This document shows, piece by piece, positions 30,473 through 38,977 of a stretch of DNA of 64,000 nt. The notes beneath the pieces are model-generated. The model searched no databases, was not told the DNA's origin, and was given only the letters and a program-made list of their open reading frames with translations. Every line of letters begins with the position of its first letter. Within the stretch, counting starts at the first letter, position 1. This stretch comes from Dysgonomonas mossii (GTDB taxonomy: Bacteria; Bacteroidota; Bacteroidia; Bacteroidales; Dysgonomonadaceae), in NCBI RefSeq assembly GCF_004569505.1, contig NZ_SPPK01000002.1, forward strand, positions 62,001-126,000. Direction: 5' to 3'. A program made the translations under genes and the position numbers.

Positions 30473-32755
30473 ATGAAGAAACTTATTACAACTGTTTTGC
30501 TTGGGTGTACCCTGATCGCTAATGCACAGCAGAACCAAAACACAAAGATGGATCGCTTTATAGATGATCTGATGAGCAAAATGACTATTGAAGAGAAAAT
30601 AGGTCAGCTCAACTTGCCCGGTTCGGGAGATATTGTAACAGGACAGGCAAAGAATAGCGATATTGCAGGCAAGATTAAAAAAGGGCTTGTTGGAGGCCTT
30701 TTCAATATAAAAGGTGTTGAAAAAATAAAAGATGTGCAACGGGTTGCCGTCGAAGAAAGCCGTTTAGGGATTCCTCTTATTTTTGGGATGGATGTTATTC
30801 ACGGATACGAAACGGTATTTCCAATTCCATTGGGGTTGTCTTGTTCTTGGGATATGGATGCTGTTGAAAAATCAGCACGCATAGCAGCGATCGAGGCCAG
30901 TGCCGATGGTATTTGCTGGACATTCAGCCCGATGGTGGATATATCGAGAGATCCTCGCTGGGGACGTGTATCTGAAGGCAATGGCGAAGACCCTTACTTA
31001 GGCGGGCAAATAGCCAAAGCTATGGTAAGAGGGTATCAGGGAGTAGGAGACAAAACGTTTACGTCTAACAATCAGATTATGTCCTGTGTAAAACATTATG
31101 CACTGTATGGGGCAGGAGAAGCCGGACGAGATTATAATACGGTAGACATGAGTCGCCAGCGCATGTATAATGAATATTTCTACCCATATCAGGCAGCAGT
31201 AGAAGCAGGTGTAGGTAGCGTAATGGCATCATTCAACGAAGTAGACGGAGTTCCGGCTACAGGCAACAAGTGGCTGATGACAGATGTGTTGCGCAAACAA
31301 TGGGGATTCAATGGGTTTGTGGTAACAGACTTTACAGGGATCAACGAAATGGTAGATCATGGTATCGGCGATTTGCAAACCGTATCGGCTCGTGCACTTC
31401 GTGCTGGTATCGATATGGATATGGTTGGTGAAGGTTTTCTTACAACTTTGAAGAAGTCGTTAGATGAAGGGAAGATAACCGAAGCAAATGTAAATAGGGC
31501 ATGTCGTCTTGTCCTTGAAGCAAAATATAAGTTAGGATTATTTACCGACCCTTATAAATATTGCGATGTGAACAGGGTAAAGAAAGAAGTATATACACCC
31601 GAACATCGTGCTCTTGCCCGTAAGATAGCAGCAGAAAGCTTTGTTTTGCTCAAAAATGACAATGTATTGCCTTTGAGTAAAAAAGGTACGATTGCCGTTG
31701 TTGGACCATTAGGAAATACCCGTGAAAATATGCCCGGAACATGGAGTGTAGCAGCAGATTTCAATAAAGCTACAACAGTCGTTGACGGACTAAAAGCGGT
31801 TGTTGGCAACAAAGCGAATGTAGTTTATGCAAAAGGTAGTAATTTAACTACCGACCCGGTGTTGGAACAAAGAGCAACTCTTTTTGGAAGGGACTTGCAG
31901 CGTGATGGACGTACAGAAGAAGAATTAAGAAATGAAGCATTACAAATAGCAAAGAATGCAGATGTAATTATAGCTGCATTGGGCGAATCGTCAGAGTATA
32001 GCGGCGAGTCGAGCAGCCGTTCCGAAATTGGCATTCCTGATATTCAACAACGCTTGTTAAAGGAGTTATTGAAAACAGGTAAACCTGTCGTTTTAGTATT
32101 GTTTACAGGCCGTCCGTTGACTCTTACATGGGAAAATGAAAATGTTCCTGCAATACTCAACGTGTGGTTTGGCGGAACCGAAGCCGCTTATGCAATTGGA
32201 GATGTTCTGTTTGGAGATGTAAATCCGAGTGGAAAGCTTACTACCACATTCCCTCAGAATGTAGGACAAATTCCATTATATTACAATCATAAAAATACAG
32301 GTCGTCCATTAGCCGACGGTAAATGGTTCGAAAAATTCCGCAGCAATTATCTTGACGTATCAAACGATCCTTTGTATCCGTTCGGGTTTGGACTTAGCTA
32401 CAGTAAATTCGACTATAGTGATGTGAAACTTAGTTCGACACAGATAGATGCAAATGGAGAATTAATGGCGAGTGTGACAGTAACGAATAAGAGTAAAGTA
32501 GACGGAGCGGAAATAGTGCAACTATATATTCGCGATGTTGTGGGAAGTGTAACCCGTCCGGTAAAAGAACTGAAAGGTTTTGAGAAAGTTTTCATCAAAG
32601 CGGGAGAATCTAAGACAGTCGATTTTAAGATAACACCCGAAATGTTGAAGTTCTATGACTATGATCTTAACTTTGTTTTCGAACCCGGAGACTTTGATGT
32701 GATGATCGGGGGCAATAGCCGTGATGTGAAAAATGCCAGATTTACGTTGAAATAA
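30473..32755 (+). CDS. GH3 beta-glucosidase, periplasmic (BglX-like)
   Basis: This second GH3 enzyme has 760 residues and a cleavable signal peptide (MKKLITTVLLGCTLIANAQQ), so it is likely soluble in the periplasm, while its neighbour is lipid-anchored. Motifs are KMTIEEKIGQLNLPGSGDIV, LIFGMDVIHGYETVFPIPL, MVDISRDPRWGRVSEGNGED and the nucleophile Asp286 in FVVTDFTGINEM. The C-terminal domain has DVIIAALGESSEYSGESSSR and an FN3-like end. It starts 4 bp after the first GH3 gene, and its stop overlaps the next start by one base (TAATG), indicating tight coupling. It is probably a beta-1,2-glucosidase by context; some Bacteroides GH3 enzymes prefer sophorose. Confidence 0.9.
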   Translation: MKKLITTVLLGCTLIANAQQNQNTKMDRFIDDLMSKMTIEEKIGQLNLPGSGDIVTGQAKNSDIAGKIKKGLVGGLFNIKGVEKIKDVQRVAVEESRLGIPLIFGMDVIHGYETVFPIPLGLSCSWDMDAVEKSARIAAIEASADGICWTFSPMVDISRDPRWGRVSEGNGEDPYLGGQIAKAMVRGYQGVGDKTFTSNNQIMSCVKHYALYGAGEAGRDYNTVDMSRQRMYNEYFYPYQAAVEAGVGSVMASFNEVDGVPATGNKWLMTDVLRKQWGFNGFVVTDFTGINEMVDHGIGDLQTVSARALRAGIDMDMVGEGFLTTLKKSLDEGKITEANVNRACRLVLEAKYKLGLFTDPYKYCDVNRVKKEVYTPEHRALARKIAAESFVLLKNDNVLPLSKKGTIAVVGPLGNTRENMPGTWSVAADFNKATTVVDGLKAVVGNKANVVYAKGSNLTTDPVLEQRATLFGRDLQRDGRTEEELRNEALQIAKNADVIIAALGESSEYSGESSSRSEIGIPDIQQRLLKELLKTGKPVVLVLFTGRPLTLTWENENVPAILNVWFGGTEAAYAIGDVLFGDVNPSGKLTTTFPQNVGQIPLYYNHKNTGRPLADGKWFEKFRSNYLDVSNDPLYPFGFGLSYSKFDYSDVKLSSTQIDANGELMASVTVTNKSKVDGAEIVQLYIRDVVGSVTRPVKELKGFEKVFIKAGESKTVDFKITPEMLKFYDYDLNFVFEPGDFDVMIGGNSRDVKNARFTLK

Positions 32756-34110
32756 TGAATCTTATGAAAATAATACAGGCTATTTTTGTCTCCGGACTTG
32801 CTCTCTGTCTATTAAACTGTGCTAATAATAAAGATAAAAATGTAGCAGTGGAAGCTTCTGCAATATCTGATGAAGCATTAATAGATACAGTCCAGCGGAA
32901 GACATTCCAATATTTCTGGGATGGGGCAGAGCCTATGAGCGGTATGGCTCGTGAACGTTTCCATGTAGATGGAGACTATGGCAAATATGACAAAAATACC
33001 GTGACATCAGGTGGTAGTGGTTTTGGGATAATGGCTATTATCTCCGGCATAGAGCGAGGATATATCACCAGAGCACAAGGCTTAGAAAGATTTAATAAGA
33101 TAATTGGTTTTCTCGAAAAAGCAGATTCTTTTCATGGTGTATTTCCTCACTGGTGGAATGGAGAAACAGGTAAAGTAGTAGGGTTCAGTGATAAAGACAA
33201 TGGTGGAGATTTGGTGGAAACGTCATTCCTTTTTCAAGGTCTTCTTGCTGTGCACCAATATTATATAAACGGAACACATGAAGAAAAAGCTCTTGCGGCA
33301 CGTATCGATAAACTTTGGAAGGCTGTAGACTGGAATTGGCATCGCAATGGTACAAACCAATTGTACTGGCACTGGAGTCCTGAGCATTCTTGGGAAATGA
33401 ATTTTTCTATACATGGTTATAATGAATGTCTTATAACATTTATTCTTGCCGCTTCATCTCCTACTCATGGTGTTCCTGCAAGTGTGTATGAGCAAGGATG
33501 GGGGGAGAATGGAAAGATTATCGGCCCGCATGAGGTAGAAGGTTACAAGTTGAATATGCGTTATCAGGGTACAGAGGTAGGGCCTTTGTTCTGGGCACAT
33601 TATTCTTTCTTAGGCTTAGACCCAAGAGGACTAAAGGATAAGTATGCAGATTATTTTGAAGAAATGAAAAATTATACGCTGATAAACAGGGCGTATTGCA
33701 TCCGAAACCCGAAAGGATATAAAGGTTATGGTGATGACTGTTGGGGGCTGACTGCCAGCTATTCGGTAAAAGGATATGCGGCTCATGAGCCAACCGAAAG
33801 AGGAGATCTTGGCGTGATAACGCCTACTGCCGCACTATCTTCTATTGTTTATACTCCCGAAGAGTCGATGAAGGTGATGAGGAAACTGTATAGTATGAGA
33901 GATAAATTGATGGGGCCTTATGGTTTTTATGATGCTTTTAGTGAAACTGACAACTGGTATCCTCAGAAGTATTTGGCAATAGATCAGGGTACAACTGTGG
34001 TGATGCTGGAAAATTACCGAACAGAATTATTGTGGAATCTGTTTATGAGTCATCCGGATGTTCAAAACGGACTGAAGAAATTGGGATATGAATCCCCTCA
34101 TTTGAAGTAA
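32755..34110 (+). CDS. GH144-like beta-1,2-glucanase / sophorohydrolase, lipoprotein
   Basis: Its 451 residues have the catalytic domain only, without the binding modules of the paralog at 26055. The signal has a lipobox (GLALCLLNCANN). Conserved blocks are TFQYFWDGAEPMSGMARE, TSGGSGFGIMAIISGIERGY, ETSFLFQGLLAVHQYY, YWHWSPEHSWEMNFSIHGYNE, GPLFWAHYSFLGLDPRGLKD and TTVVMLENYRTELLWNLFMS. One enzyme may act endo and the other exo (sophorose-releasing), but the sequence alone does not say which. Met4 (base 32764) is an alternative start. The next gene starts 16 bp downstream. Confidence 0.8.
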   Translation: MNLMKIIQAIFVSGLALCLLNCANNKDKNVAVEASAISDEALIDTVQRKTFQYFWDGAEPMSGMARERFHVDGDYGKYDKNTVTSGGSGFGIMAIISGIERGYITRAQGLERFNKIIGFLEKADSFHGVFPHWWNGETGKVVGFSDKDNGGDLVETSFLFQGLLAVHQYYINGTHEEKALAARIDKLWKAVDWNWHRNGTNQLYWHWSPEHSWEMNFSIHGYNECLITFILAASSPTHGVPASVYEQGWGENGKIIGPHEVEGYKLNMRYQGTEVGPLFWAHYSFLGLDPRGLKDKYADYFEEMKNYTLINRAYCIRNPKGYKGYGDDCWGLTASYSVKGYAAHEPTERGDLGVITPTAALSSIVYTPEESMKVMRKLYSMRDKLMGPYGFYDAFSETDNWYPQKYLAIDQGTTVVMLENYRTELLWNLFMSHPDVQNGLKKLGYESPHLK

Positions 34111-34126
34111 TGTGTTATTTTAAGAT

Positions 34127-35878
34127 ATGAAAAGATTAAGTATATTATTGTTATTTATTACAGCGACTTTCTGGCTGTCGGCACAGCAAAAAACGTATTG
34201 TAATCCTATCAATATTGATTATGGATATGGCCCTATTCCCAACTTTCTGACATGGGGAAAGCATCGTGCCACGGCAGATCCTGCAATTGTGAATTATAAA
34301 GGAGATTACTATCTGTTTTCTACCAATCAAACAGGGTATTGGTGGAGTAGCGATATGTCTGACTGGCATTTTGTATCACGTCATTTTCTTACACAAGAGG
34401 CTATTGACAATACGCCAAATAAGTGGGATGATCTTTGTGCCCCAGCAGCATGGGTACAAGGCGACTCGCTCTGTGTGTTCGGTTCTACTTATTCTCGCCT
34501 TTTTCCTATTTGGGTGAGTACCAATCCCAAGGGCAATGAGTGGAGTAAAGCCGTAGAACGATTCGATATCGGGGGCTGGGATCCAGCTTTCTTTATTGAC
34601 GATGACGAGCGTCTTTATATGTATAACGGGAGTAGCAATGTATATCCATTGTATGGCATAGAACTCAATCGCAGTAATTTTCAACCCATAGGAACACGCA
34701 AGGAACTCTTGCTGCTTGATGATGAGCGCATCGGTTGGCATCGGTTTGGAGAACATATGGATAATACTTTCCTAAAGCCGTTTATGGAAGGTGCATGGAT
34801 GACAAAGCATAATGGAAAATATTACCTGCAATGGGGTGGTCCGGGTACTGAATTTAGTCACTATGGAGACGGTGTAGCAGTCAGTGACGGTCCTCTAGGA
34901 TACTTTGAGCATGTATCTCTCCCGCTAAGTATGAAGGCCGGAGGTTTTATAAGAGGTGCGGGACATGGAGCTACATTTCAGGACAATTGGAAAAACTACT
35001 GGCATACCTCGACAATGGTGATCAATGTAAAAAATAATTTTGAGCGTCGCATCGGTATCTGGCCTGCCGGATTCGATAACGATGATGTCATGTATTGTAA
35101 TACTGCATTTGGAGACTATCCTCACTATTTACCAAATGGTGAAGCAGATCATTTGCAGAGCCGATTTACCGGTTGGATGCTGTTGAACTATAATAAGCCG
35201 GTGCAAGTATCATCTACCCTTGGGGCTTTTTATGCAAATAACATAGTGGACGAAAATGTGAAAACATATTGGAGTGCTCAGACAGCGAACAAAGGAGAAT
35301 GGCTGATTTCCGATCTGGGGCAAATTTCTACTGTACACGCCATACAGATTAACTATGCCGATCAGGATGTAGAGCTTATGGGCAAGCAAACAGGAACATA
35401 TCATCAGTATATGATTTATTATTCTTTGGACGGGAAGAAGTGGAGCGTGCTGATTGATAAAAGTAAAAATCAGAAAGATGTGCCTCACGATTATGTGGAG
35501 TTGGCAAAACCTGTTGAGGCTCGTTATCTGAAGCTTGAGAATATACATATGCCGACCGGTAAATTTGCAATATCAGGATTCAGAGCTTTTGGACTAGGAA
35601 AAGGTGATAAGCCCAAAGCAGTGGGAGACTTCATTGTTTTACGGTCAGATATGACAGACAAACGTAACGGGTGGCTGAAGTGGAAACCTGTAGACGGAGC
35701 TTATGCTTATAATATATACATCGGGCAAGAGCCAGATAAACTCTATAACTGTGTAATGGTATATAATGTAAATGAATACTATTATCCGGGTATGGATAAA
35801 ACAAAGCCTTACTATTTTGCGATAGAGGCTATTAATGAGAACGGCACATCTGAGTGGACTAGGGCTCAGGCTTTATAA
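34127..35878 (+). CDS. GH43-like beta-propeller protein with discoidin and FN3-like domains
   Basis: This 583-residue protein has a signal peptide (ending FWLSAQ). A five-bladed propeller of the GH43 type fills about 25-345. The three acidic positions expected of clan GH-F seem present: Asp51 (RATADPAIV), Asp152 (GGWDPAFFIDDDERLYMY) and Glu221 (MEGAWMTKHNGKYYLQWGG). A discoidin-like domain (about 360-490; NNIVDENVKTYWSAQ, GEWLISDLGQ) and an FN3-like domain (about 495-583) follow. GH43 enzymes usually release arabinose, xylose or galactose, which does not fit a plain beta-1,2-glucan, so it may remove a substituent or have another specificity. It is the last gene of this PUL, followed by a strong terminator. 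Confidence 0.75.
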   Translation: MKRLSILLLFITATFWLSAQQKTYCNPINIDYGYGPIPNFLTWGKHRATADPAIVNYKGDYYLFSTNQTGYWWSSDMSDWHFVSRHFLTQEAIDNTPNKWDDLCAPAAWVQGDSLCVFGSTYSRLFPIWVSTNPKGNEWSKAVERFDIGGWDPAFFIDDDERLYMYNGSSNVYPLYGIELNRSNFQPIGTRKELLLLDDERIGWHRFGEHMDNTFLKPFMEGAWMTKHNGKYYLQWGGPGTEFSHYGDGVAVSDGPLGYFEHVSLPLSMKAGGFIRGAGHGATFQDNWKNYWHTSTMVINVKNNFERRIGIWPAGFDNDDVMYCNTAFGDYPHYLPNGEADHLQSRFTGWMLLNYNKPVQVSSTLGAFYANNIVDENVKTYWSAQTANKGEWLISDLGQISTVHAIQINYADQDVELMGKQTGTYHQYMIYYSLDGKKWSVLIDKSKNQKDVPHDYVELAKPVEARYLKLENIHMPTGKFAISGFRAFGLGKGDKPKAVGDFIVLRSDMTDKRNGWLKWKPVDGAYAYNIYIGQEPDKLYNCVMVYNVNEYYYPGMDKTKPYYFAIEAINENGTSEWTRAQAL

Positions 35879-35909
35879 AGGATTTTTTGGTAGTTTTAGT
35901 TGTAACTAA

Positions 35910-35952
35910 AAAACACTCGTAGTGATTTATGCGCTACGAGTGTTTTGTTTTT
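35910..35952. terminator. bidirectional intrinsic terminator
   Basis: AAAACACTCGTAG (35910-35922) pairs with CTACGAGTGTTTT (35934-35946) across an 11-nt loop, followed by gttttt. The A/T flanks make it work both ways between the convergent GH43-like and MFS genes. Confidence 0.8.
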
Positions 35953-36001
35953 AGAAACAATGAGAATATTGTATTTCTATTCTGAATAGTTTTTTAAGAT
36001 A

Positions 36002-37402
36002 TCAGTTCTCCCAATATTTTTCTATTTCTTCCAATGTTTTCCCTGTTGTTTCAGGCACTAGCTTCCATACAATCAGAATGTAAGGAACACACATCACTGC
36101 AAAAAGTATAAATGTGCCTTCGGGGTGCAGATTGTCCAAGAACCAAGGCGTTAATTGCCCAATCAGATATGTGCCTATCCATAATGAGAATCCGGCGATT
36201 GACATAGCCAGACCACGCACTTTGATAGGATACATTTCGGATAATAACACCCAAATAACAGCACAAATAGATACCGCACAGAAAAAGATGTATGCAAGGA
36301 AGAATACCAACAAGAATATGTTTGATATACCCAAATCATTTCCTTTGATGAAATAAAACGCAATAAGAAGAAGCGAAACGATCATGCCCGATACTCCATA
36401 GTAAACCAGTTTCTTTCGTCCTACTTTGTCTATAATGAATATTGCCAGAATTGTTGTTAGCATGTTTACTAATCCTACAATCACCTGATAAAATAATGAG
36501 TCATCTCCTGATAAACCGCTACTCTCAAAAATGGAAGGGCCATAATAAAGAACCGCATTCACTCCCATAAACTGTCCTAACATAGCTATCGCTACACCTA
36601 TAAGCACAGCCTTCATTATACCGGGTTTGAGAAGTAATCGCCAATTTGCTTTCGTTTCGCTACCTACTACTCTTTTTGTTTCGTTCATTTCATGTATTGC
36701 CGACTCTGTAGAACCATAGATGTGTGCCAAAATAGACTTAGCCTTTGTTTCTTTATTTTTTAATATCAGCCATCTCGGACTTTCGGGTATGAAGAAAATC
36801 ACAATAAAGAATAATATTGCAGGTATAGCTGCCATACCCAGCATACCACGCCATACTTCGCTATGAAATATATAATATAATGTTGGATTCGTAAGTTGTT
36901 CTGCTCCGTTTGCTGAATAATTAAGTAGCCCGTAGTTTACCAGATATGCTCCTAAAAAACCTACTGTTACTGCTAACTGGTACAGTGAAACTAATCGCCC
37001 TCTGTATTCGGCAACTGAGATTTCTGAGATATAAAGCGGAGAAATAATCGATACCACACCGATACCTATACCTCCAATAATGCGAGCTATTACCAAATGA
37101 TCGAAGTCGGATGAGATGGCACATCCAAAAGCTGATATAGTGAAGAGAATAGCTGCTACCAATAGTGTCCTTTTACGACCAAAATTATCACTGAGAACCC
37201 CTGCGCTCATCACTCCGAGTATAGAGCCCACAAGAGCACAGCCGACATACCAGCCTTGAGAAAGAGAATCTAACGAAAATTGTGCAGACACCTGCGCTAT
37301 TGTTCCTGATATTACAGCAGTGTCGTACCCAAAAAGGAAACCTCCTAATGCTGCAACAACAGATAAGAAGCTGATGTACCTTATATTTATACTAGAATTC
37401 AT
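36002..37402 (-). CDS. MFS sugar porter (sugar:H+ symporter-like)
   Basis: The 466-residue protein has about 12 membrane helices and the classic sugar-porter signatures: GGFLFGYDTAVISG in helix 1, DNFGRKRTLL after helix 2, RIIGGIGIGVVSIISPLYISEIS, the PESPRWL motif in the central loop, DKVGRKKLV, and PETTGKTLEEIE at the C-terminus. It imports a monosaccharide (xylose, glucose, galactose or arabinose type) across the inner membrane. It lies 17 bp downstream of the DUF4434-like gene on the same strand, so they form a two-gene operon divergent from the ROK regulator. The imported sugar is probably what the neighbouring PUL releases. Confidence 0.9.
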   Translation of the reverse strand: MNSSINIRYISFLSVVAALGGFLFGYDTAVISGTIAQVSAQFSLDSLSQGWYVGCALVGSILGVMSAGVLSDNFGRKRTLLVAAILFTISAFGCAISSDFDHLVIARIIGGIGIGVVSIISPLYISEISVAEYRGRLVSLYQLAVTVGFLGAYLVNYGLLNYSANGAEQLTNPTLYYIFHSEVWRGMLGMAAIPAILFFIVIFFIPESPRWLILKNKETKAKSILAHIYGSTESAIHEMNETKRVVGSETKANWRLLLKPGIMKAVLIGVAIAMLGQFMGVNAVLYYGPSIFESSGLSGDDSLFYQVIVGLVNMLTTILAIFIIDKVGRKKLVYYGVSGMIVSLLLIAFYFIKGNDLGISNIFLLVFFLAYIFFCAVSICAVIWVLLSEMYPIKVRGLAMSIAGFSLWIGTYLIGQLTPWFLDNLHPEGTFILFAVMCVPYILIVWKLVPETTGKTLEEIEKYWEN

Positions 37403-37419
37403 AAAACTAATTTTTGTTA

Positions 37420-38523
37420 TTATTTTATATCAAAATATTCTTTATACCTGTTATACAAATGTCCTGCCTGAAGATATGCAGACTGTGGACTCATAAAATG
37501 AGAAAACTCGAAGGTGATAGCTTTATCATAATTGGCTCGTTTGGCAGCTTCAAGTTTCATCCTAAGTTTATCAAACTTGATCGGTAAAAATTTGATAGGC
37601 ATATCCCTGTCAAAGGTTTCTGCATTTGTCCAACACTTCAATCCGTATTTATCTGCCAATTTCTTATTCACCTCAAAGAATGCGTCTAACTCGTCATAGT
37701 CAATATGCCCATCTTGAAAGGCGCATGCATCAACAGAGCCTTTTATCCCGTCAAAGATTTCTCCCCATTCTTTTTCATGTTCTTGTACCGAAACCGATTC
37801 GGCCTTCGTTAACTGTCCTGATGCGGACATAACTGCTTTTTTGCCATCTATCCATGGGGAAATAAACGTGGGTAAACCATTCGATATATCTTTGCACTGC
37901 TTCCCCATTGCGGAGAAGGCATCAATAGCTCCCTTCGTTTTCCTGCTTATCTCACCACTGATATACCAACCACCGAAACTTTTATATTTTTCTCCATAGC
38001 TTTCCCAAACTTCATCTATTACATATTTATTATGTTCTATTTCGGATGAGAGGTCGCCTGTATCCCAATACTCTCCCGAGTCGTAAAGTCCAAAATAAAA
38101 TTTCATTCCGTATTTGTCAGCTAATCGCAAATACATGTCTATCAAATCGACTGATGGCATGTAGCATCCTTTTTTCAATAAATATTTCGAAGGATATGTG
38201 ATAAATTTGCGGTATCCCGAACGAATCAGTATGACGGTGTCGATTCCAATGTTTTTCATGTGTCGAAAATCGAGATCCCATTCTTTCTCTCCCCAATTTT
38301 GATGAGGTATATCGTGGGATATTTCATCCAGAAAAGTTCCTGTTATTCGAATCCCGTTTTCTTTGGGTACGATCAGGTTGCTTTGAATAGAAGTATCAGC
38401 TTCTAATATTTTACTATCTGTAGAAGTTGAACCTCTACACGAGGTAATTGCCGGAATTGCCATGGCCGATACCCCGCCCAGTGCAACCTTTTTTAAAAAA
38501 TCTCTGCGATTATCTGCTTCCAT
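37420..38523 (-). CDS. DUF4434-like TIM-barrel protein with Tat lipoprotein signal (paralog 1)
   Basis: This 367-residue protein carries a twin-arginine signal (NRRDFLKKVALGG) ending in a lipobox-like AITSC, so it is probably a Tat-exported lipoprotein. The body reads as a (beta/alpha)8 barrel of the DUF4434 type: GIRITGTFLDEISHD, MKNIGIDTVILIRSG, ADKYGMKFYFGLYDSG, FGGWYISGE (Glu191), CAFQDGHIDYDELD, LKCWTNAETFD (Glu302) and a late FEFSHFMSPQSA. Glu191 and Glu302 are conserved in the three plus-strand paralogs (44364, 46843, 51656) and sit where clan GH-A enzymes have acid/base and nucleophile. It is the first gene of the minus-strand operon with the MFS porter. The activity is unproven; a glycosidase is the best guess. 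Confidence 0.75.
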   Translation of the reverse strand: MEADNRRDFLKKVALGGVSAMAIPAITSCRGSTSTDSKILEADTSIQSNLIVPKENGIRITGTFLDEISHDIPHQNWGEKEWDLDFRHMKNIGIDTVILIRSGYRKFITYPSKYLLKKGCYMPSVDLIDMYLRLADKYGMKFYFGLYDSGEYWDTGDLSSEIEHNKYVIDEVWESYGEKYKSFGGWYISGEISRKTKGAIDAFSAMGKQCKDISNGLPTFISPWIDGKKAVMSASGQLTKAESVSVQEHEKEWGEIFDGIKGSVDACAFQDGHIDYDELDAFFEVNKKLADKYGLKCWTNAETFDRDMPIKFLPIKFDKLRMKLEAAKRANYDKAITFEFSHFMSPQSAYLQAGHLYNRYKEYFDIK

Positions 38524-38687
38524 TATATTACATTTGGTTAAATATATTGTATTTTATTATTCGGGAAGACTTGATGTTTATAAAATAAATATAAGTACTT
38601 CGAGATGATTTCAAGGATCATCACGTCTAATAATCCTTTTCTGGTTTTTAAAATAGAGAAAGAAATGTGTTCTTAGCTTTTCAAAAA

Positions 38688-38695
38688 CAAATGTA
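38688..38695 (-). promoter_or_regulatory. putative -7 box for the DUF4434/MFS operon
   Basis: The plus-strand CAAATGTA reads TACATTTG on the minus strand, matching TAnnTTTG. It would give a leader of about 158 nt. No -33 box was identified. Confidence 0.3.
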
Positions 38696-38917
38696 GTAAA
38701 TATATTTTTTATATCAATCTTATTTAATAAAAATATTAATTATATATATGGTGTTTTGTTTTTATGTTTATTATATTTGTTTGATTGATATCTCTCGCTT
38801 ACAAGTCTAGAAAAGGTGTTTGCTTTATTGAAAAATCACGATTAATAATAGTTAGGTAAAAATCATTTAATATATAAGGGGAAGAGAGGGAAATAAATGG
38901 TTAATAATTTTTTTTAG

Positions 38918-38925
38918 TATATTTG
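38918..38925 (+). promoter_or_regulatory. putative -7 box of the ROK regulator gene
   Basis: TATATTTG matches TAnnTTTG. Transcription would begin near 38932, after the upstream GTG at 38930, which supports ATG 38978 as the true start of the ROK gene. Confidence 0.4.
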
Positions 38926-38977
38926 CTTTGTGCTTAGATATTTCTTTGCAAGAAAAATACATAATTATCAAAAAGAT

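Larger units (their letters stand above)
38524..38977. other. divergent control region between DUF4434/MFS and ROK genes
   Basis: This very AT-rich stretch (454 bp) separates two divergent transcripts. It contains a minus-strand TACATTTG box at 38688-38695 and plus-strand TATATTTG boxes at 38772-38779 and 38918-38925. No ORF here is convincing. A ROK operator would be expected, but I see no clear long palindrome. Confidence 0.5.

Noticed and set aside
38930..38977. GTG start for the ROK regulator
   Set aside because: It lies at the predicted transcription start, and the added residues are unlike ROK proteins; ATG 38978 fits better.
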